Assembly (NCBI GenBank): GCA_021779195.1
Contig: JAJYBB010000003.1
Span: 124,001-188,000 of the forward strand
Source: Bacteroidota bacterium
Lineage (GTDB): Bacteria; Bacteroidota; Bacteroidia; Bacteroidales; Paludibacteraceae
Direction: 5' to 3'
DNA length: 64,000 nucleotides
Shown here: positions 35,513-45,392 of the stretch, one piece after another
How the letters are laid out: every line of letters begins with the position of its first letter
Numbering within the stretch: the first letter of the stretch is position 1
Position numbers and translations under genes: made by a program
Notes under the pieces: generated by a model
Seen by the model: the letters and a program-made list of their open reading frames with translations, nothing else
Databases searched by the model: none
Told to the model about the DNA's origin: nothing

Positions 35513-35543
35513 TTGCATTGCTGATACTTTTTATCTACTTTTG
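35513..35543 (+). promoter_or_regulatory. Promoter of psd-mazG
   Basis: TTG (35513-35515), 20-bp spacer and TACTTTTG (35536-35543) match the consensus. The start at ATG 35668 leaves a leader of about 118 nt. Confidence 0.65.
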
Positions 35544-35667
35544 TTTTCAGTATTTACTGAAGATCTGATCAAACTATATCGTTGGAAATCGCATACATCA
35601 ATACATGGGGATCAAGCTTTCAGTAATAATCAAATACCTATTATTAAGATTATCTAATATTTTATTA

Positions 35668-36339
35668 ATGAGATACATTAAAATTCACAAGGAAGGTCGA
35701 CTGATTTTAGGCTTTTTACTTTTAGTTTTACTCGCTTTGAATTTATATGTCTATGTTCATTTTCCGCTTCCGGCAGCAGCAGCCAATATTATCATTTCCA
35801 CATTGTTGCTTTTCTTTTTTGCATATTTCTTCCGCAATCCGCCCCGTAAAGTATATATCGACGATGCAAGTTTAGTGATAGCTCCAGCCGATGGAACAAT
35901 TGTAGTGGTGGAGCCGGTTGAAGAACCCGAGTATTTTGAAGATAAACGGATTCAGGTTTCAATTTTCATGTCAATTTTCAACGTTCATGCCAATTGGTAT
36001 CCTATAAAAGGAAAAGTTTTGAAATCGTCTCACCATAACGGTCGGCATTTAGCTGCATTTTTACCTAAATCAAGCACCGAAAACGAACGTTCGACAGTGA
36101 TCTTGCAATCAATTGGAGGCACCCAAATTCTGGTACGCCAGATTGCAGGTGCATTAGCCCGACGAATTGTAACATATGCTCATCCGGGAAAAGAATGTCA
36201 TCTAAACGAACATCTTGGATTTATAAAATTCGGTTCACGTGTAGATATTTATTTCCCGTTAGATACTGAAATTTTTGTACATGTGGGTGAGTCAACCGTT
36301 GGAAACGAAACGGTAGTTGCCCGTTTAAATGAAGATTAA
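35668..36339 (+). CDS. psd: Phosphatidylserine decarboxylase, short (archaeal-type) form
   Basis: Converts phosphatidylserine to phosphatidylethanolamine at the inner membrane. The 223-residue proenzyme begins MRYIKIHKEGRLILGFLLLV with two hydrophobic segments, then FFRNPPR and IAPADGTIV, typical of the family, and ends with the self-cleavage site in KFGSRVDIYFP (Gly-Ser, about residue 189), which produces the pyruvoyl group on Ser. The upstream in-frame ATG at 35605 would add 21 residues absent from the family. Its stop directly touches the next start (TAAATG), so psd and mazG are co-translated. Confidence 0.93.
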   Translation: MRYIKIHKEGRLILGFLLLVLLALNLYVYVHFPLPAAAANIIISTLLLFFFAYFFRNPPRKVYIDDASLVIAPADGTIVVVEPVEEPEYFEDKRIQVSIFMSIFNVHANWYPIKGKVLKSSHHNGRHLAAFLPKSSTENERSTVILQSIGGTQILVRQIAGALARRIVTYAHPGKECHLNEHLGFIKFGSRVDIYFPLDTEIFVHVGESTVGNETVVARLNED

Positions 36340-36672
36340 ATGACCATCGAAGAGGCGCAGCTACAGGTAGACAGTTGGATTAAAACTTATGGCATACGGT
36401 ATTTCAACGAACTTACCAATTTAGGTATACTGGTTGAAGAAGTTGGCGAGCTGGCGCGAGTGATGGTTCGTACTTATGGAGAACAGTCGTTTAAACCTTC
36501 AGATAAAAAAGCTGAACTTGCCGACGAAATGGCAGATGTGCTTTGGGTTCTTCTTTGTTTAGCCAACCAGACCGGAATTGATTTGACTATTGCCTTTGAA
36601 ACCAATCTATTGAAAAAAACCGAACGCGATAAAGACCGTCATAAAAACAACGAAAAATTGATCGGAAATTAA
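36340..36672 (+). CDS. MazG-like nucleotide pyrophosphohydrolase
   Basis: A 110-residue all-helical protein. The Mg-binding motif is split as LVEEVGELARV (EExxE, about 29-39) and AELADEMADVLWVLLCLAN (ExxD, about 60-78), the hallmark of MazG/dUTPase-2-type NTP pyrophosphatases. It should hydrolyse a (d)NTP to the monophosphate and pyrophosphate and clean the nucleotide pool. It starts immediately after psd; deoC, another nucleotide-salvage gene, follows 74 bp later. Which nucleotide is used cannot be seen. Confidence 0.87.
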   Translation: MTIEEAQLQVDSWIKTYGIRYFNELTNLGILVEEVGELARVMVRTYGEQSFKPSDKKAELADEMADVLWVLLCLANQTGIDLTIAFETNLLKKTERDKDRHKNNEKLIGN

Positions 36673-36746
36673 GCGATGCTTATTAAATAAATCTATTCCT
36701 GAAGCGTTTCATATTCAATACTTTATTCTTATTAATATTTAGTTAT

Positions 36747-37625
36747 ATGAGCAAATTTGACGACCTTTTCAATCAATATCATTGCAATTTAAACGATGAA
36801 GAAATCAGACAGAACACAGAAAAACTACTGACAACCCATGTTGATGAAAATAACAACTCTACTGTATACAAGCAATGTTTAAGCCTGATTGATTTAACAT
36901 CGCTAAATAGCACTGACACACAGGTTGAAATCAAAAAAATGGTCGAGAAAGTAAATAATTTCAAAACCGTATTTCCGCATCTAAACAATGTGGCAGCTAT
37001 ATGCATCTTCCCTTCATTAGTGCCAGTTGTGAAAAACAATCTGACCGAACAAGTGGAAATTGCCGCTGTATCAGCAGGATTTCCATCCGCACAAACATTT
37101 GTCGAAATAAAAATTGCCGAGACAGCCATGGCAGTACTCGAAGGCGCCACCGAAATTGATGTGGTAATTTCAATTGGAAAATTTCTTGAAGGTAACTATG
37201 AAGAAGTCTATGAAGAACTAACAGAAATAAAAGATTCATGCCGAAATGCCAACCTGAAAGTAATTCTCGAAACAGGTGCATTGGGCTCGGCTTCAAATAT
37301 TAAAAAAGCATCGATCTTAGCCATGGCAGCTGGTGCCAATTTTATTAAAACTTCTACTGGAAAAATACCTTTAGCAGCAACACCTGAGGCAGTGTATGTA
37401 ATGTGTGAAGCAATTAAGGAATGGAAAGCCAAAACCGGTGCTATTGTCGGATTGAAACCAGCTGGCGGAATTACTAAAACCCATGAAGCACTGGAGTATT
37501 ACACAATTGTAAAAGAAATTCTGGGTAATGACTGGCTCACCAATACACTATTTCGTTTCGGCGCCAGCCGATTGGCTAACAATCTCTTAACTTCAATCGA
37601 GCAGAAAGAAATCAAATACTTTTAG
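36747..37625 (+). CDS. deoC: Deoxyribose-phosphate aldolase
   Basis: Splits 2-deoxyribose 5-phosphate into glyceraldehyde 3-phosphate and acetaldehyde in deoxynucleoside salvage. The 292-residue TIM-barrel protein has EIDVVISIGKFLEGNYEEV (catalytic Asp region), KVILETG, the Schiff-base lysine in FIKTSTGK (about 198-205) and VGLKPAGGI with the activating second lysine. It has an N-terminal extension of about 45 residues compared with short bacterial DeoC, as in E. coli-sized members. It can share the psd-mazG transcript. Confidence 0.95.
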   Translation: MSKFDDLFNQYHCNLNDEEIRQNTEKLLTTHVDENNNSTVYKQCLSLIDLTSLNSTDTQVEIKKMVEKVNNFKTVFPHLNNVAAICIFPSLVPVVKNNLTEQVEIAAVSAGFPSAQTFVEIKIAETAMAVLEGATEIDVVISIGKFLEGNYEEVYEELTEIKDSCRNANLKVILETGALGSASNIKKASILAMAAGANFIKTSTGKIPLAATPEAVYVMCEAIKEWKAKTGAIVGLKPAGGITKTHEALEYYTIVKEILGNDWLTNTLFRFGASRLANNLLTSIEQKEIKYF

Positions 37626-37661
37626 CTTCAATTTTTAAAAAGGCAAGTGTGGAAAGTTTTA

Positions 37662-38636
37662 TTAAAAATCACGCGATGCAGCGTATTCAGCACAAGCAAT
37701 CAGTCCGGTTTTGACTTCGCTTTCTGGAAAGGAATTTAATTCGATAATGGCTTTATTTTTAAAGTATTGCATCTTTTTCAGCGCATAATTTACACCTCCA
37801 TTTTGATGAGCAAACTGCGTAATAGCATGAATATTTTCAGGGCTAAAATTTTTACTACCAATCCAGTCCAATACAGATTGTTTTTCATCTACTGGAGCAT
37901 TTAACAAACTATATATCAAAGGCAACGTAACTTTTCCATCACGGATATCATTTCCAGTTGGTTTGCCAATATGTGCATCTTCAGTATAATCAAAAATATC
38001 ATCTTTAATTTGAAAACAAATTCCTAAGTTTTCACCAAAATTACGCAAATGTTCTAAGCTTTCAACATCGGTTCCAACAGAAAGTCCTCCAACTTCGGCA
38101 CAAGTAGCAAACAGTAGGGCCGTTTTTTTTCGAATCATTGTGTAATAATCCTCCTCGGAGGTATTCGAAAGTTGAGAATTCATCAACTGAAGCAATTCTC
38201 CATCGGCAAGTTGCATCCCAATATTGGCCATGGCTTTCAGAATAGGCAAATTATCGGTTAAGGCAGCCCATCCCAGAGCTTTCGACAAAATGTAGTCACC
38301 CGAAAGTATGGCAATTTTATTTGTAAAACGTGCATTAACTGAAGGCTTTCCCCTCCTTTCGTTTGTGTCATCAACAACATCGTCGTGGATTAAACTTGCC
38401 GTGTGCAATAATTCGAGCGATAGAGCCCCATCAAGTGAAGTTTGATTCACTTCGCCGCACAATTTAGCGGAAAGAATTACCAGCATCGGACGAAGTTGTT
38501 TGCCCGTTTTTTGCATAACATACTCATTTACACTCAAAAGCAATGAATTATCGGTATGCAAAGCAAGTGCAAAAGTTTTTTGAAACAATTGCATTTCGTC
38601 CTCTATAGGTTTTTTAATCGATTCAATATAGTTCAT
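37662..38636 (-). CDS. Polyprenyl diphosphate synthase (trans, long- or medium-chain)
   Basis: Condenses isopentenyl diphosphate onto an allylic diphosphate. From ATG 38636 the protein has 324 residues. First Asp-rich motif LIHDDVVDDTNERRGKPS, second FQIKDDIFDYT, and GKQLRPML near the start. The residues before the first motif are small or Leu/Thr (ELLHTASL) with no bulky aromatic stop, more like octa/solanesyl (quinone side chain) synthases than farnesyl synthases. The longer reading from 38693 begins upstream of a -7 box (38664-38671) and is rejected. Product length is inference. Confidence 0.9.
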   Translation of the reverse strand: MNYIESIKKPIEDEMQLFQKTFALALHTDNSLLLSVNEYVMQKTGKQLRPMLVILSAKLCGEVNQTSLDGALSLELLHTASLIHDDVVDDTNERRGKPSVNARFTNKIAILSGDYILSKALGWAALTDNLPILKAMANIGMQLADGELLQLMNSQLSNTSEEDYYTMIRKKTALLFATCAEVGGLSVGTDVESLEHLRNFGENLGICFQIKDDIFDYTEDAHIGKPTGNDIRDGKVTLPLIYSLLNAPVDEKQSVLDWIGSKNFSPENIHAITQFAHQNGGVNYALKKMQYFKNKAIIELNSFPESEVKTGLIACAEYAASRDF

Positions 38637-38663
38637 GTAGAACTTCGTTTTGGGTGTGATTTG

Positions 38664-38671
38664 CAAAAATA
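38664..38671 (-). promoter_or_regulatory. -7 element of the polyprenyl synthase gene
   Basis: Minus-strand TATTTTTG, 28 bp before ATG 38636. It lies between that ATG and the alternative upstream ATG (38693), so it decides the start. No -33 TTG at ideal spacing. Confidence 0.45.
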
Positions 38672-38963
38672 AACAATTTTGCGATTGATACACATAAAGT
38701 TGTTCATTTCTGTATAAATTTTAATTACTTTTACAGGCATTTTAAAACTATCGAAGGAGTTTTCACTACCAAAAATTTCGTTTACTTAAAAAAACTGGAT
38801 ACGAAACTGATAGTACTGATTTTTTAAATGTTAATCATAAAACAAAATTCGAGGACAAAATGTTTTGTCTAAATTACCTGAGTTTAAAAATTATGGTCAG
38901 ATATTCTATTGTTTATTAGATTATTATACAATCAAAATCTCATTATAAAATAATTCATTTCTC

Positions 38964-41813
38964 ATGAAAAAGTTATTTCTGATCGATGCCTATGCTATCA
39001 TTTATCGTTCATACTACGCATTTATCCGCAATCCTCGGGTCAATTCAAAAGGGTTGAATACTTCAGCCATATTCGGGTTTGTAAATACGCTTGAGGATGT
39101 GCTTAAACGTGAAAATCCATCGCACCTTGCCGTTGCATTTGATCCTTCGGGTAAAACATTTCGACACGAAGCATCCGAAGCATATAAAGCGCAACGTGAA
39201 TCGACTCCTGAAGACATCCGGATAGCAGTGCCAATTATCAAGAATTTGATAAAAGCTTACCGCATTCCTGCATTCGAAGTTTCAGGTTTTGAAGCTGACG
39301 ACGTGATAGGTACGATGGCAAAAATTGCTGAAAAACAAGGATTCACGGTATTTATGCTTACGCCCGATAAAGATTATGGTCAATTGGTTTCCGATCATAT
39401 TTTCATGTATCGACCGCGGCACTCGGGTGGATTCGAAATCATGGGACCCGAAGAAGTGAAAGCCAAGTACAGTCTGAAAAGTCATGAACAAGTCATTGAT
39501 TTGTTAGGATTAATGGGTGATGCATCCGACAATATCCCGGGTTGCCCGGGCGTAGGCGAAAAAACAGCTGTCAAATTACTACAAGAATTTGACAACATCG
39601 ACAACTTGCTGGCAAACACCAACAAAATTAAAGGTGCACTAAAAATTAAAGTTGAAGAGAATAAGGAACAAATTCTTTTCTCAAGATTCTTAGCCACTAT
39701 TCGCACCGATGTACCTCTTCATTTTGATGAAAAAGAATTATTGGTTGAACCCCGAAACGAACCGGCTCTTCGCAATTTATTTGACGAGTTGGAATTCAGG
39801 ACGCTTTCATCCAAAATGACGAAACCTTTTAGTTCTATCCCTCCTGACGAAGAATTACCTTCCATCACGAAAATCAAACCGAAAGCAGGCAATCAAATGA
39901 GCCTATTCGACGAAATTGAAAACCTATCTGAAAATGAAACACCTATTGTCTATACTTTGCAAAAAGCGAAAGAAATTCAGCCAGCTGTAACAACCGGTGG
40001 AATGCGTTCAATGCATGAAGTTCAACATCATTATATATTGATTGACAATAAAATAAAAAGGGCAGATCTTATTTCTAAACTCTTTTCTCAAAAATCAATC
40101 TGTTTCGATACTGAAACTACTGGATTAAACCTGTTTACGTCTGAGCTCGTGGGCATGTCATTCTGTTTTAAAGCCGGTGAGGCTTATTTTGTAACGTTAC
40201 CGATAGATAAAGCAGAAACAAAATCAGTACTTCAAGAATTTAAAGTAATATTTGCGAACGAACAAATTGAAAAAATCGGACAAAATATTAAATTCGACAT
40301 GTTAATGTTAGCACAATATGGGATTGAACTGAAAGGAAAATTGTTCGATACCATGATTGCTCATTACTTGCTTCAGCCTGAATTGAGACACGGAATGGAT
40401 TATCTGGCTGAAATTTACCTTACATACCGTACCATTCATTACGAAGATTTAATAGCTTCAAAAGGTAAAAATCAAGGGGACATTCGTTCGGTAGATCTGA
40501 ATGCTTTAAGCAATTATGCTGCCGAAGATGCCGACATCACGTACCAACTAAAACAAATTTTAGAACCTCAACTTAAATCCAACAAATTAGAATCTTTGTT
40601 TTATGATATCGAGATGCCGCTAATGCGTGTTTTAGCTCATATGGAACAAAATGGAGTTCGCATCGACAGCGATGCACTGGTGCAAAGTTCCGTAATTTTA
40701 ACTGACGAAATGGTTCACCTCGAAAAAGAAATACATCGTATTGTTGGATTCGAATTTAATGTGAGTTCACCCATGCAAGTGGGCGAAATACTTTTTGATC
40801 GACTAAAATTAGATGACAAGGCTAAAAAAACCAAAACCGGTCAATATTCCACCTCGGAAGATATTTTGGAAAAATTACGTTTAAAACACCCAATCGTGGG
40901 AAAAATTCTCGATTATCGCGGACTGAAGAAATTGCTAAGTACGTATATCGATGCATTGCCTCAACTAATCAATCCAGTTACAGGCAAAGTGCATACTTCA
41001 TACAATCAGACAGTTGCCGTAACCGGTCGATTAAGTTCCACCAATCCGAATTTGCAAAATATTCCCATTCGGGATGCTCAGGGCAAGGAAATCCGAAAAG
41101 CATTCATCCCTGAGGAAGGATGTCTTTTTATGAGTGTAGATTACTCTCAAATTGAGCTTCGAATTATGGCTCACCTCAGTGGAGACAAGAATATGTTGGA
41201 TGCTTTTAACCAGGGATTAGATATTCATACAGCCACGGCAGCAAAAATATTTAATATTTCGCTCGAAGAAGTAACTTCAGATATGCGACGCAAAGCCAAA
41301 ACTGCTAATTTCGGAATAATATACGGTATTTCGGCTTATGGCTTGTCGGACAGGCTGGGAATATCAAAAACAGAAGCTAAAACGTTTATTGATGGTTATT
41401 TCGAAACCTATCCAGATGTTAAAAATTACATGAATCACGCTATTCAGGTGGCAAAATCAAACGGTTACGTAGAAACATTACTAGGACGAAAACGGTCTTT
41501 ACCCGACATAAACTCTCAAAACAGTATTGTCAGGGGATTTGCTGAAAGAAATGCCATCAATGCACCAATTCAGGGAACTGCAGCCGACATTATTAAAATT
41601 GCCATGATTCACATTCAAAATAAATTTGACGAATCGCAGCTAAAAACAAAAATGACCATGCAGGTGCATGATGAATTAAATTTCAGTGTACCGACCCACG
41701 AACTTGAAACCGTGAAAAAATTGGTAATTTACGAAATGGAACATGCCATTCAACTTCGTGTACCTCTCATTGCCGATTGCGGAGTTGGCGCCAACTGGTT
41801 AGAAGCTCATTAA
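38964..41813 (+). CDS. polA: DNA polymerase I
   Basis: Repair and Okazaki-fragment polymerase, 949 residues. Domains: 5'-3' flap exonuclease (1-290, with DAYAIIYRSYYAF and FEADDVIGTMA, DASDNIPGCPGVGEKTA), linker, 3'-5' proofreading exonuclease (about 370-550) whose catalytic residues are kept (CFDTETTGLNLF), and family A polymerase (about 560-949) with motif A MSVDYSQIELRIMAHLSGD, motif B RRKAKTANFGIIYGIS and motif C MQVHDELNFSVP. Unlike many low-G+C Gram-positive Pol I enzymes the proofreading site is intact. Monocistronic. Confidence 0.97.
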   Translation: MKKLFLIDAYAIIYRSYYAFIRNPRVNSKGLNTSAIFGFVNTLEDVLKRENPSHLAVAFDPSGKTFRHEASEAYKAQRESTPEDIRIAVPIIKNLIKAYRIPAFEVSGFEADDVIGTMAKIAEKQGFTVFMLTPDKDYGQLVSDHIFMYRPRHSGGFEIMGPEEVKAKYSLKSHEQVIDLLGLMGDASDNIPGCPGVGEKTAVKLLQEFDNIDNLLANTNKIKGALKIKVEENKEQILFSRFLATIRTDVPLHFDEKELLVEPRNEPALRNLFDELEFRTLSSKMTKPFSSIPPDEELPSITKIKPKAGNQMSLFDEIENLSENETPIVYTLQKAKEIQPAVTTGGMRSMHEVQHHYILIDNKIKRADLISKLFSQKSICFDTETTGLNLFTSELVGMSFCFKAGEAYFVTLPIDKAETKSVLQEFKVIFANEQIEKIGQNIKFDMLMLAQYGIELKGKLFDTMIAHYLLQPELRHGMDYLAEIYLTYRTIHYEDLIASKGKNQGDIRSVDLNALSNYAAEDADITYQLKQILEPQLKSNKLESLFYDIEMPLMRVLAHMEQNGVRIDSDALVQSSVILTDEMVHLEKEIHRIVGFEFNVSSPMQVGEILFDRLKLDDKAKKTKTGQYSTSEDILEKLRLKHPIVGKILDYRGLKKLLSTYIDALPQLINPVTGKVHTSYNQTVAVTGRLSSTNPNLQNIPIRDAQGKEIRKAFIPEEGCLFMSVDYSQIELRIMAHLSGDKNMLDAFNQGLDIHTATAAKIFNISLEEVTSDMRRKAKTANFGIIYGISAYGLSDRLGISKTEAKTFIDGYFETYPDVKNYMNHAIQVAKSNGYVETLLGRKRSLPDINSQNSIVRGFAERNAINAPIQGTAADIIKIAMIHIQNKFDESQLKTKMTMQVHDELNFSVPTHELETVKKLVIYEMEHAIQLRVPLIADCGVGANWLEAH

Positions 41814-42306
41814 CTTTTATCGGGGTTTTTGGTCTGAAATATTGACTTAGTAAACACAGAATCACGAAGAGAAAATGAAAAAAACCTTATATTTTCGGAA
41901 CGATTTTATTGTTTTATAAATTTAGGTTCAATCCGATTTCCCGATCAATAATAAGAATTGGAGTACTCCTCAAGTTGAGGTAAGTTGCGCCCTGAGTTCT
42001 TTGTTGTTTGCCTTATTGATAAGGTAAACCAAAATAAAACATCAACTAAGGAGCGAGTATTTTTCGAAAAGTGCAATGGGAATCCTATAGTAAATTTACG
42101 GGATTTGCAATTTTCTAAGCCTTGTTTAATTTTTACCTATTTTGACAAATAAATATCATTCAAGGGATTTATATTCGAACATTGGATCTTGCCAATTTCT
42201 GAAATATTTTAGTAAGTAGGGTTAAACAAATGGATTTGTGATAATCAATGGCAGGAAGGCACTATCAAATATGAAAGAAATATTTTTTCAAACTCTGATT
42301 CTTTTG
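41814..42306. other. Intergenic with two small hairpins
   Basis: CCTCAA-G-TTGAGG (41968-41980) is a perfect dyad, and TTTGCCTTA-TTGA-TAAGGTAAA (42007-42028) forms a nine-pair stem with one G-T. No gene, promoter or known RNA family is recognised; the neighbouring genes converge here (polA and the methyltransferase), so the hairpins may help termination. Confidence 0.35.
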
Positions 42307-43407
42307 TCATTTCTTTTCCATCAAAAAAAGGTACTCGTGATACTTTCCGTCGCTGTTAGTCCACTCGTTCGTCCAGCGCATTTGTCCCATCACATTTTTC
42401 TTATAATCAATTTCTACCACTTTGAGTAGTTTTCCGGATTCTGAAACGATATCATTCAATTCTTGCCGGGTAGCTCTCCCTCCCGAACTGTACGAAAGCA
42501 AAATATAGCGTGAACGGGTATGCTGAATAAGTGTTCGCAATGCTTCCATGGCAACAAAATGACCTTGGTCGGTTTTGCGAAACTCTTCAAAAACCGATCC
42601 TGCAACTTTATCGCGGGTGTCTTCACGTCGATTGGCTTTGCCGAATATTTCAGGTTTATCATTCAAAATTACTGTAGTCCAGATATGATAATAAGAGGCA
42701 TAACGTACCCTGCTCGGTGGCATTTTTTCATTATTTGAACCATAAGGAGGATCAAAATAAGCAAAATCAAATTCATGATTGGAAATTGTATCAAAAATAT
42801 CGCCTCGTAGTACAGTATTTTGGCTTGTGATTTCAAACCTTTTGGGCAGTTTTAATTTCAAATCGTTGAAAGACCTTGGAGACCATTTGGATAAATAAGC
42901 AACATAATGCCCCAGCGTGTTGTCGACAGAATCGAGGGCATAAATTAAACTGGTTAATAACACACATTTATCTCCCCATGAAAAATTAAGTTTGTCAATT
43001 TCATCCCTGATGGCATCTAATTTTTGAGTATTTTTTTGTTGAAACGGATTTTTCTGATTTATTTTTTCTACACCGTAACGTTCTGTAAACCATCCATCAT
43101 AACCTTTTAGGTTGTTTAAATGATCGATAATTTCCTGGTAATATTTATCCAATCCATTAGATTTCAGATAACAAGTAGCAAAAACTTCTGACCACACTGC
43201 AATATCGTTGGAAACAGTATGAAAGCCTGTTTTAGCAAATGCCTGCGAAACCCTCGTGGAACCGCTAAACCCATCCAATACCGTTTGAACATTTTCTAAA
43301 TCACTTAAAATTTCAAGAATATGGGGAATGATTTTTAATTTCGAACCTGCATATTTTATTCCTTCAGTTTTAATATTTTGGAAAATTGAGTTGTTGAATT
43401 CGGACAT
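42307..43407 (-). CDS. DNA adenine N6-methyltransferase, D12 class
   Basis: A 366-residue alpha-class adenine methyltransferase. The AdoMet-binding pieces are GIKYAGSKLKI (16-26, motif X/GxK type) and VLDGFSGSTRVSQAF (43-57, FxGxG-like), the catalytic motif is YFDPPYGS (217-224). The C-terminal part, including RRED and SSGGRAT, is less conserved and probably target-recognition. No restriction endonuclease gene is adjacent: parE lies 36 bp upstream on the same strand and polA converges. It is therefore an orphan methylase, for host DNA marking or a remnant of a restriction system. Recognition site unknown. Confidence 0.88.
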   Translation of the reverse strand: MSEFNNSIFQNIKTEGIKYAGSKLKIIPHILEILSDLENVQTVLDGFSGSTRVSQAFAKTGFHTVSNDIAVWSEVFATCYLKSNGLDKYYQEIIDHLNNLKGYDGWFTERYGVEKINQKNPFQQKNTQKLDAIRDEIDKLNFSWGDKCVLLTSLIYALDSVDNTLGHYVAYLSKWSPRSFNDLKLKLPKRFEITSQNTVLRGDIFDTISNHEFDFAYFDPPYGSNNEKMPPSRVRYASYYHIWTTVILNDKPEIFGKANRREDTRDKVAGSVFEEFRKTDQGHFVAMEALRTLIQHTRSRYILLSYSSGGRATRQELNDIVSESGKLLKVVEIDYKKNVMGQMRWTNEWTNSDGKYHEYLFLMEKK

Positions 43408-43442
43408 TTTAAGAATTAAAATTCGTTGCTTTATTCAAAATA

Positions 43443-45320
43443 TTAATCAACATCTTCCTCAATCACCAAATTATCTATAATAAAGTTTTGACGTTCTGAC
43501 GTATTTTTTCCCATATAAAACGAAAGCAAATCCTGAACGGCATCTTCTTTTTTTAGTTTTACCTGATCGAGACGTATATTTTTCCCGATAAAGTGTTTAA
43601 ATTCATCGGGTGAAATTTCGCCCAGCCCTTTGAATCGGGTTATTTCAGGATTTACTCCGAGACGTGAAATGGCTGTAATTCGTTCTTCATCAGAATAACA
43701 ATAGACTGTTTCTTTCTTATTCCGAACACGAAAAAGTGGAGTTTGCAGGATATAAACATGCCCCTTTTTAATCAAGTCGGGGAAAAATTGCAGAAAAAAA
43801 GTTATAAGCAACAAGCGAATGTGCATTCCGTCGACATCAGCATCGGTAGCCACAATTACTTTGTTGTACCGAAGATTTTCAATTCCATCTTCAATATTAA
43901 GTGCGGCCTGAAGCAAATTAAATTCTTCGTTTTCGTACACAATTTTTTTAGTCAATCCATAGCTGTTCAGCGGTTTACCTCTCAAGCTAAATACTGCTTG
44001 TGTATTCACATCACGACTTTTGGTAATCGAACCGCTCGCAGAATCTCCTTCAGTAATAAAAATACTTGAATCTTCCATTACTTGATTTTTTGTTTCATCT
44101 TTCGTTGGCGAATCGTTGTAGTGGATGCGGCAATCGCGAAGTTTTTTATTGTGGAGGTTCACTTTTTTGGCTCTTTCGCGTGCCAACTTGGTTACGCCGG
44201 CAATCGCTTTGCGTTCCTTTTCAGAATCCTGAATTTTTTGAAGCAAGATGGCAGCCGTTTCGCTATTGCGGTGTAAATAATTATCCAATTCTTTCTTCAG
44301 AAAATCAGAAATAAACTTATTTACTGAAAGTCCGCTCGTGGGCGACATATCGCGCGAACCAAGTTTAGTTTTGGTTTGACTCTCGAAAACCGGCTCTTCG
44401 ACACTAATGGCAACTGCTGCAATTATGCCGTTTCGGATGTCGGTTAATTCTTGATTTTTACCGTAAAATTCTTTAATAGTTCGTGCCACAGCTTCTCTGA
44501 AAGCACTTTGATGAGTGCCGCCCTGCGTAGTATGTTGTCCGTTTACAAAAGAATAATACTCCTCTCCGTACTGATCACTATGGGTAAATGCAATTTCAAT
44601 ATCTTCATCCTTTAAATGAATGATAGGGTAAAGCGGATCGGAAGTCATATTTTCAACTAACAAATCGAGCAATCCGTTTTTCGAAATAATTTTTTTTCCA
44701 TTAAAATTTATGGTTAAACTTGTATTCAGGTAAGCATAATTACGAATCATGGTTTCGATAAATTCATCCTGATACAAATAATCGATAAAAAGCGAGCGAT
44801 CGGGGACAAAATAAATGTACGTTCCACGTTCAGTTGAATCGGGAACAATGCCACTGTCGGCAACCAACTTTCCACATTCAAATTCGGCACGCCGACTTTG
44901 TCCATCGCGATAACTGTGAACGATAAATGTTGACGAGAGTGCATTTACAGCTTTGGTACCAATCCCGTTTAAACCGACTGATTTTTTAAATGCTTTCGAA
45001 TCATATTTACCTCCGGTATTTAAAATCGACACGGCATCTATCATTTTACCAAGCGGGATTCCACGTCCATAGTCGCGCACTTCAACATGCCCGTTTTCAA
45101 CACGCACATCGATGGTTTTGCCGGCTCCCATCCTGTATTCGTCAACACAATTGTCAATGACTTCTTTCATCAACACGTAAATGCCATCATCGGTATGAGT
45201 GCCATCGCCCAACTTACCAATATACATTCCAGGGCGTCGACGTACATGTTCTAACCCTTCGAGGGTTATAATATTGCTGTCGCCATATTCAACAGTCTGG
45301 GGAAAATCATTTTCTTCCAT
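43443..45320 (-). CDS. parE: DNA topoisomerase IV subunit B
   Basis: ATPase subunit of the decatenating type IIA topoisomerase, 625 residues. GHKL ATPase ([25 protein letters not shown] with Mg-binding Asn, GRGIPLG), transducer domain, then TOPRIM with [10 protein letters not shown] and the acidic [10 protein letters not shown], and a C-terminal end with [13 protein letters not shown] (PLRGK-type motif present as [10 protein letters not shown]). Length and the absence of the gyrase-specific insert fit ParE rather than GyrB. The EnvC-like gene ends 72 bp upstream; no parC is in the window. Confidence 0.93.
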   Translation of the reverse strand: MEENDFPQTVEYGDSNIITLEGLEHVRRRPGMYIGKLGDGTHTDDGIYVLMKEVIDNCVDEYRMGAGKTIDVRVENGHVEVRDYGRGIPLGKMIDAVSILNTGGKYDSKAFKKSVGLNGIGTKAVNALSSTFIVHSYRDGQSRRAEFECGKLVADSGIVPDSTERGTYIYFVPDRSLFIDYLYQDEFIETMIRNYAYLNTSLTINFNGKKIISKNGLLDLLVENMTSDPLYPIIHLKDEDIEIAFTHSDQYGEEYYSFVNGQHTTQGGTHQSAFREAVARTIKEFYGKNQELTDIRNGIIAAVAISVEEPVFESQTKTKLGSRDMSPTSGLSVNKFISDFLKKELDNYLHRNSETAAILLQKIQDSEKERKAIAGVTKLARERAKKVNLHNKKLRDCRIHYNDSPTKDETKNQVMEDSSIFITEGDSASGSITKSRDVNTQAVFSLRGKPLNSYGLTKKIVYENEEFNLLQAALNIEDGIENLRYNKVIVATDADVDGMHIRLLLITFFLQFFPDLIKKGHVYILQTPLFRVRNKKETVYCYSDEERITAISRLGVNPEITRFKGLGEISPDEFKHFIGKNIRLDQVKLKKEDAVQDLLSFYMGKNTSERQNFIIDNLVIEEDVD

Positions 45321-45392
45321 AAGAAATATCTAATGTCATATTTTTAGCTGTATAAGATAAAATGTTGATTGAAAATATTAGAACAATTCCTT

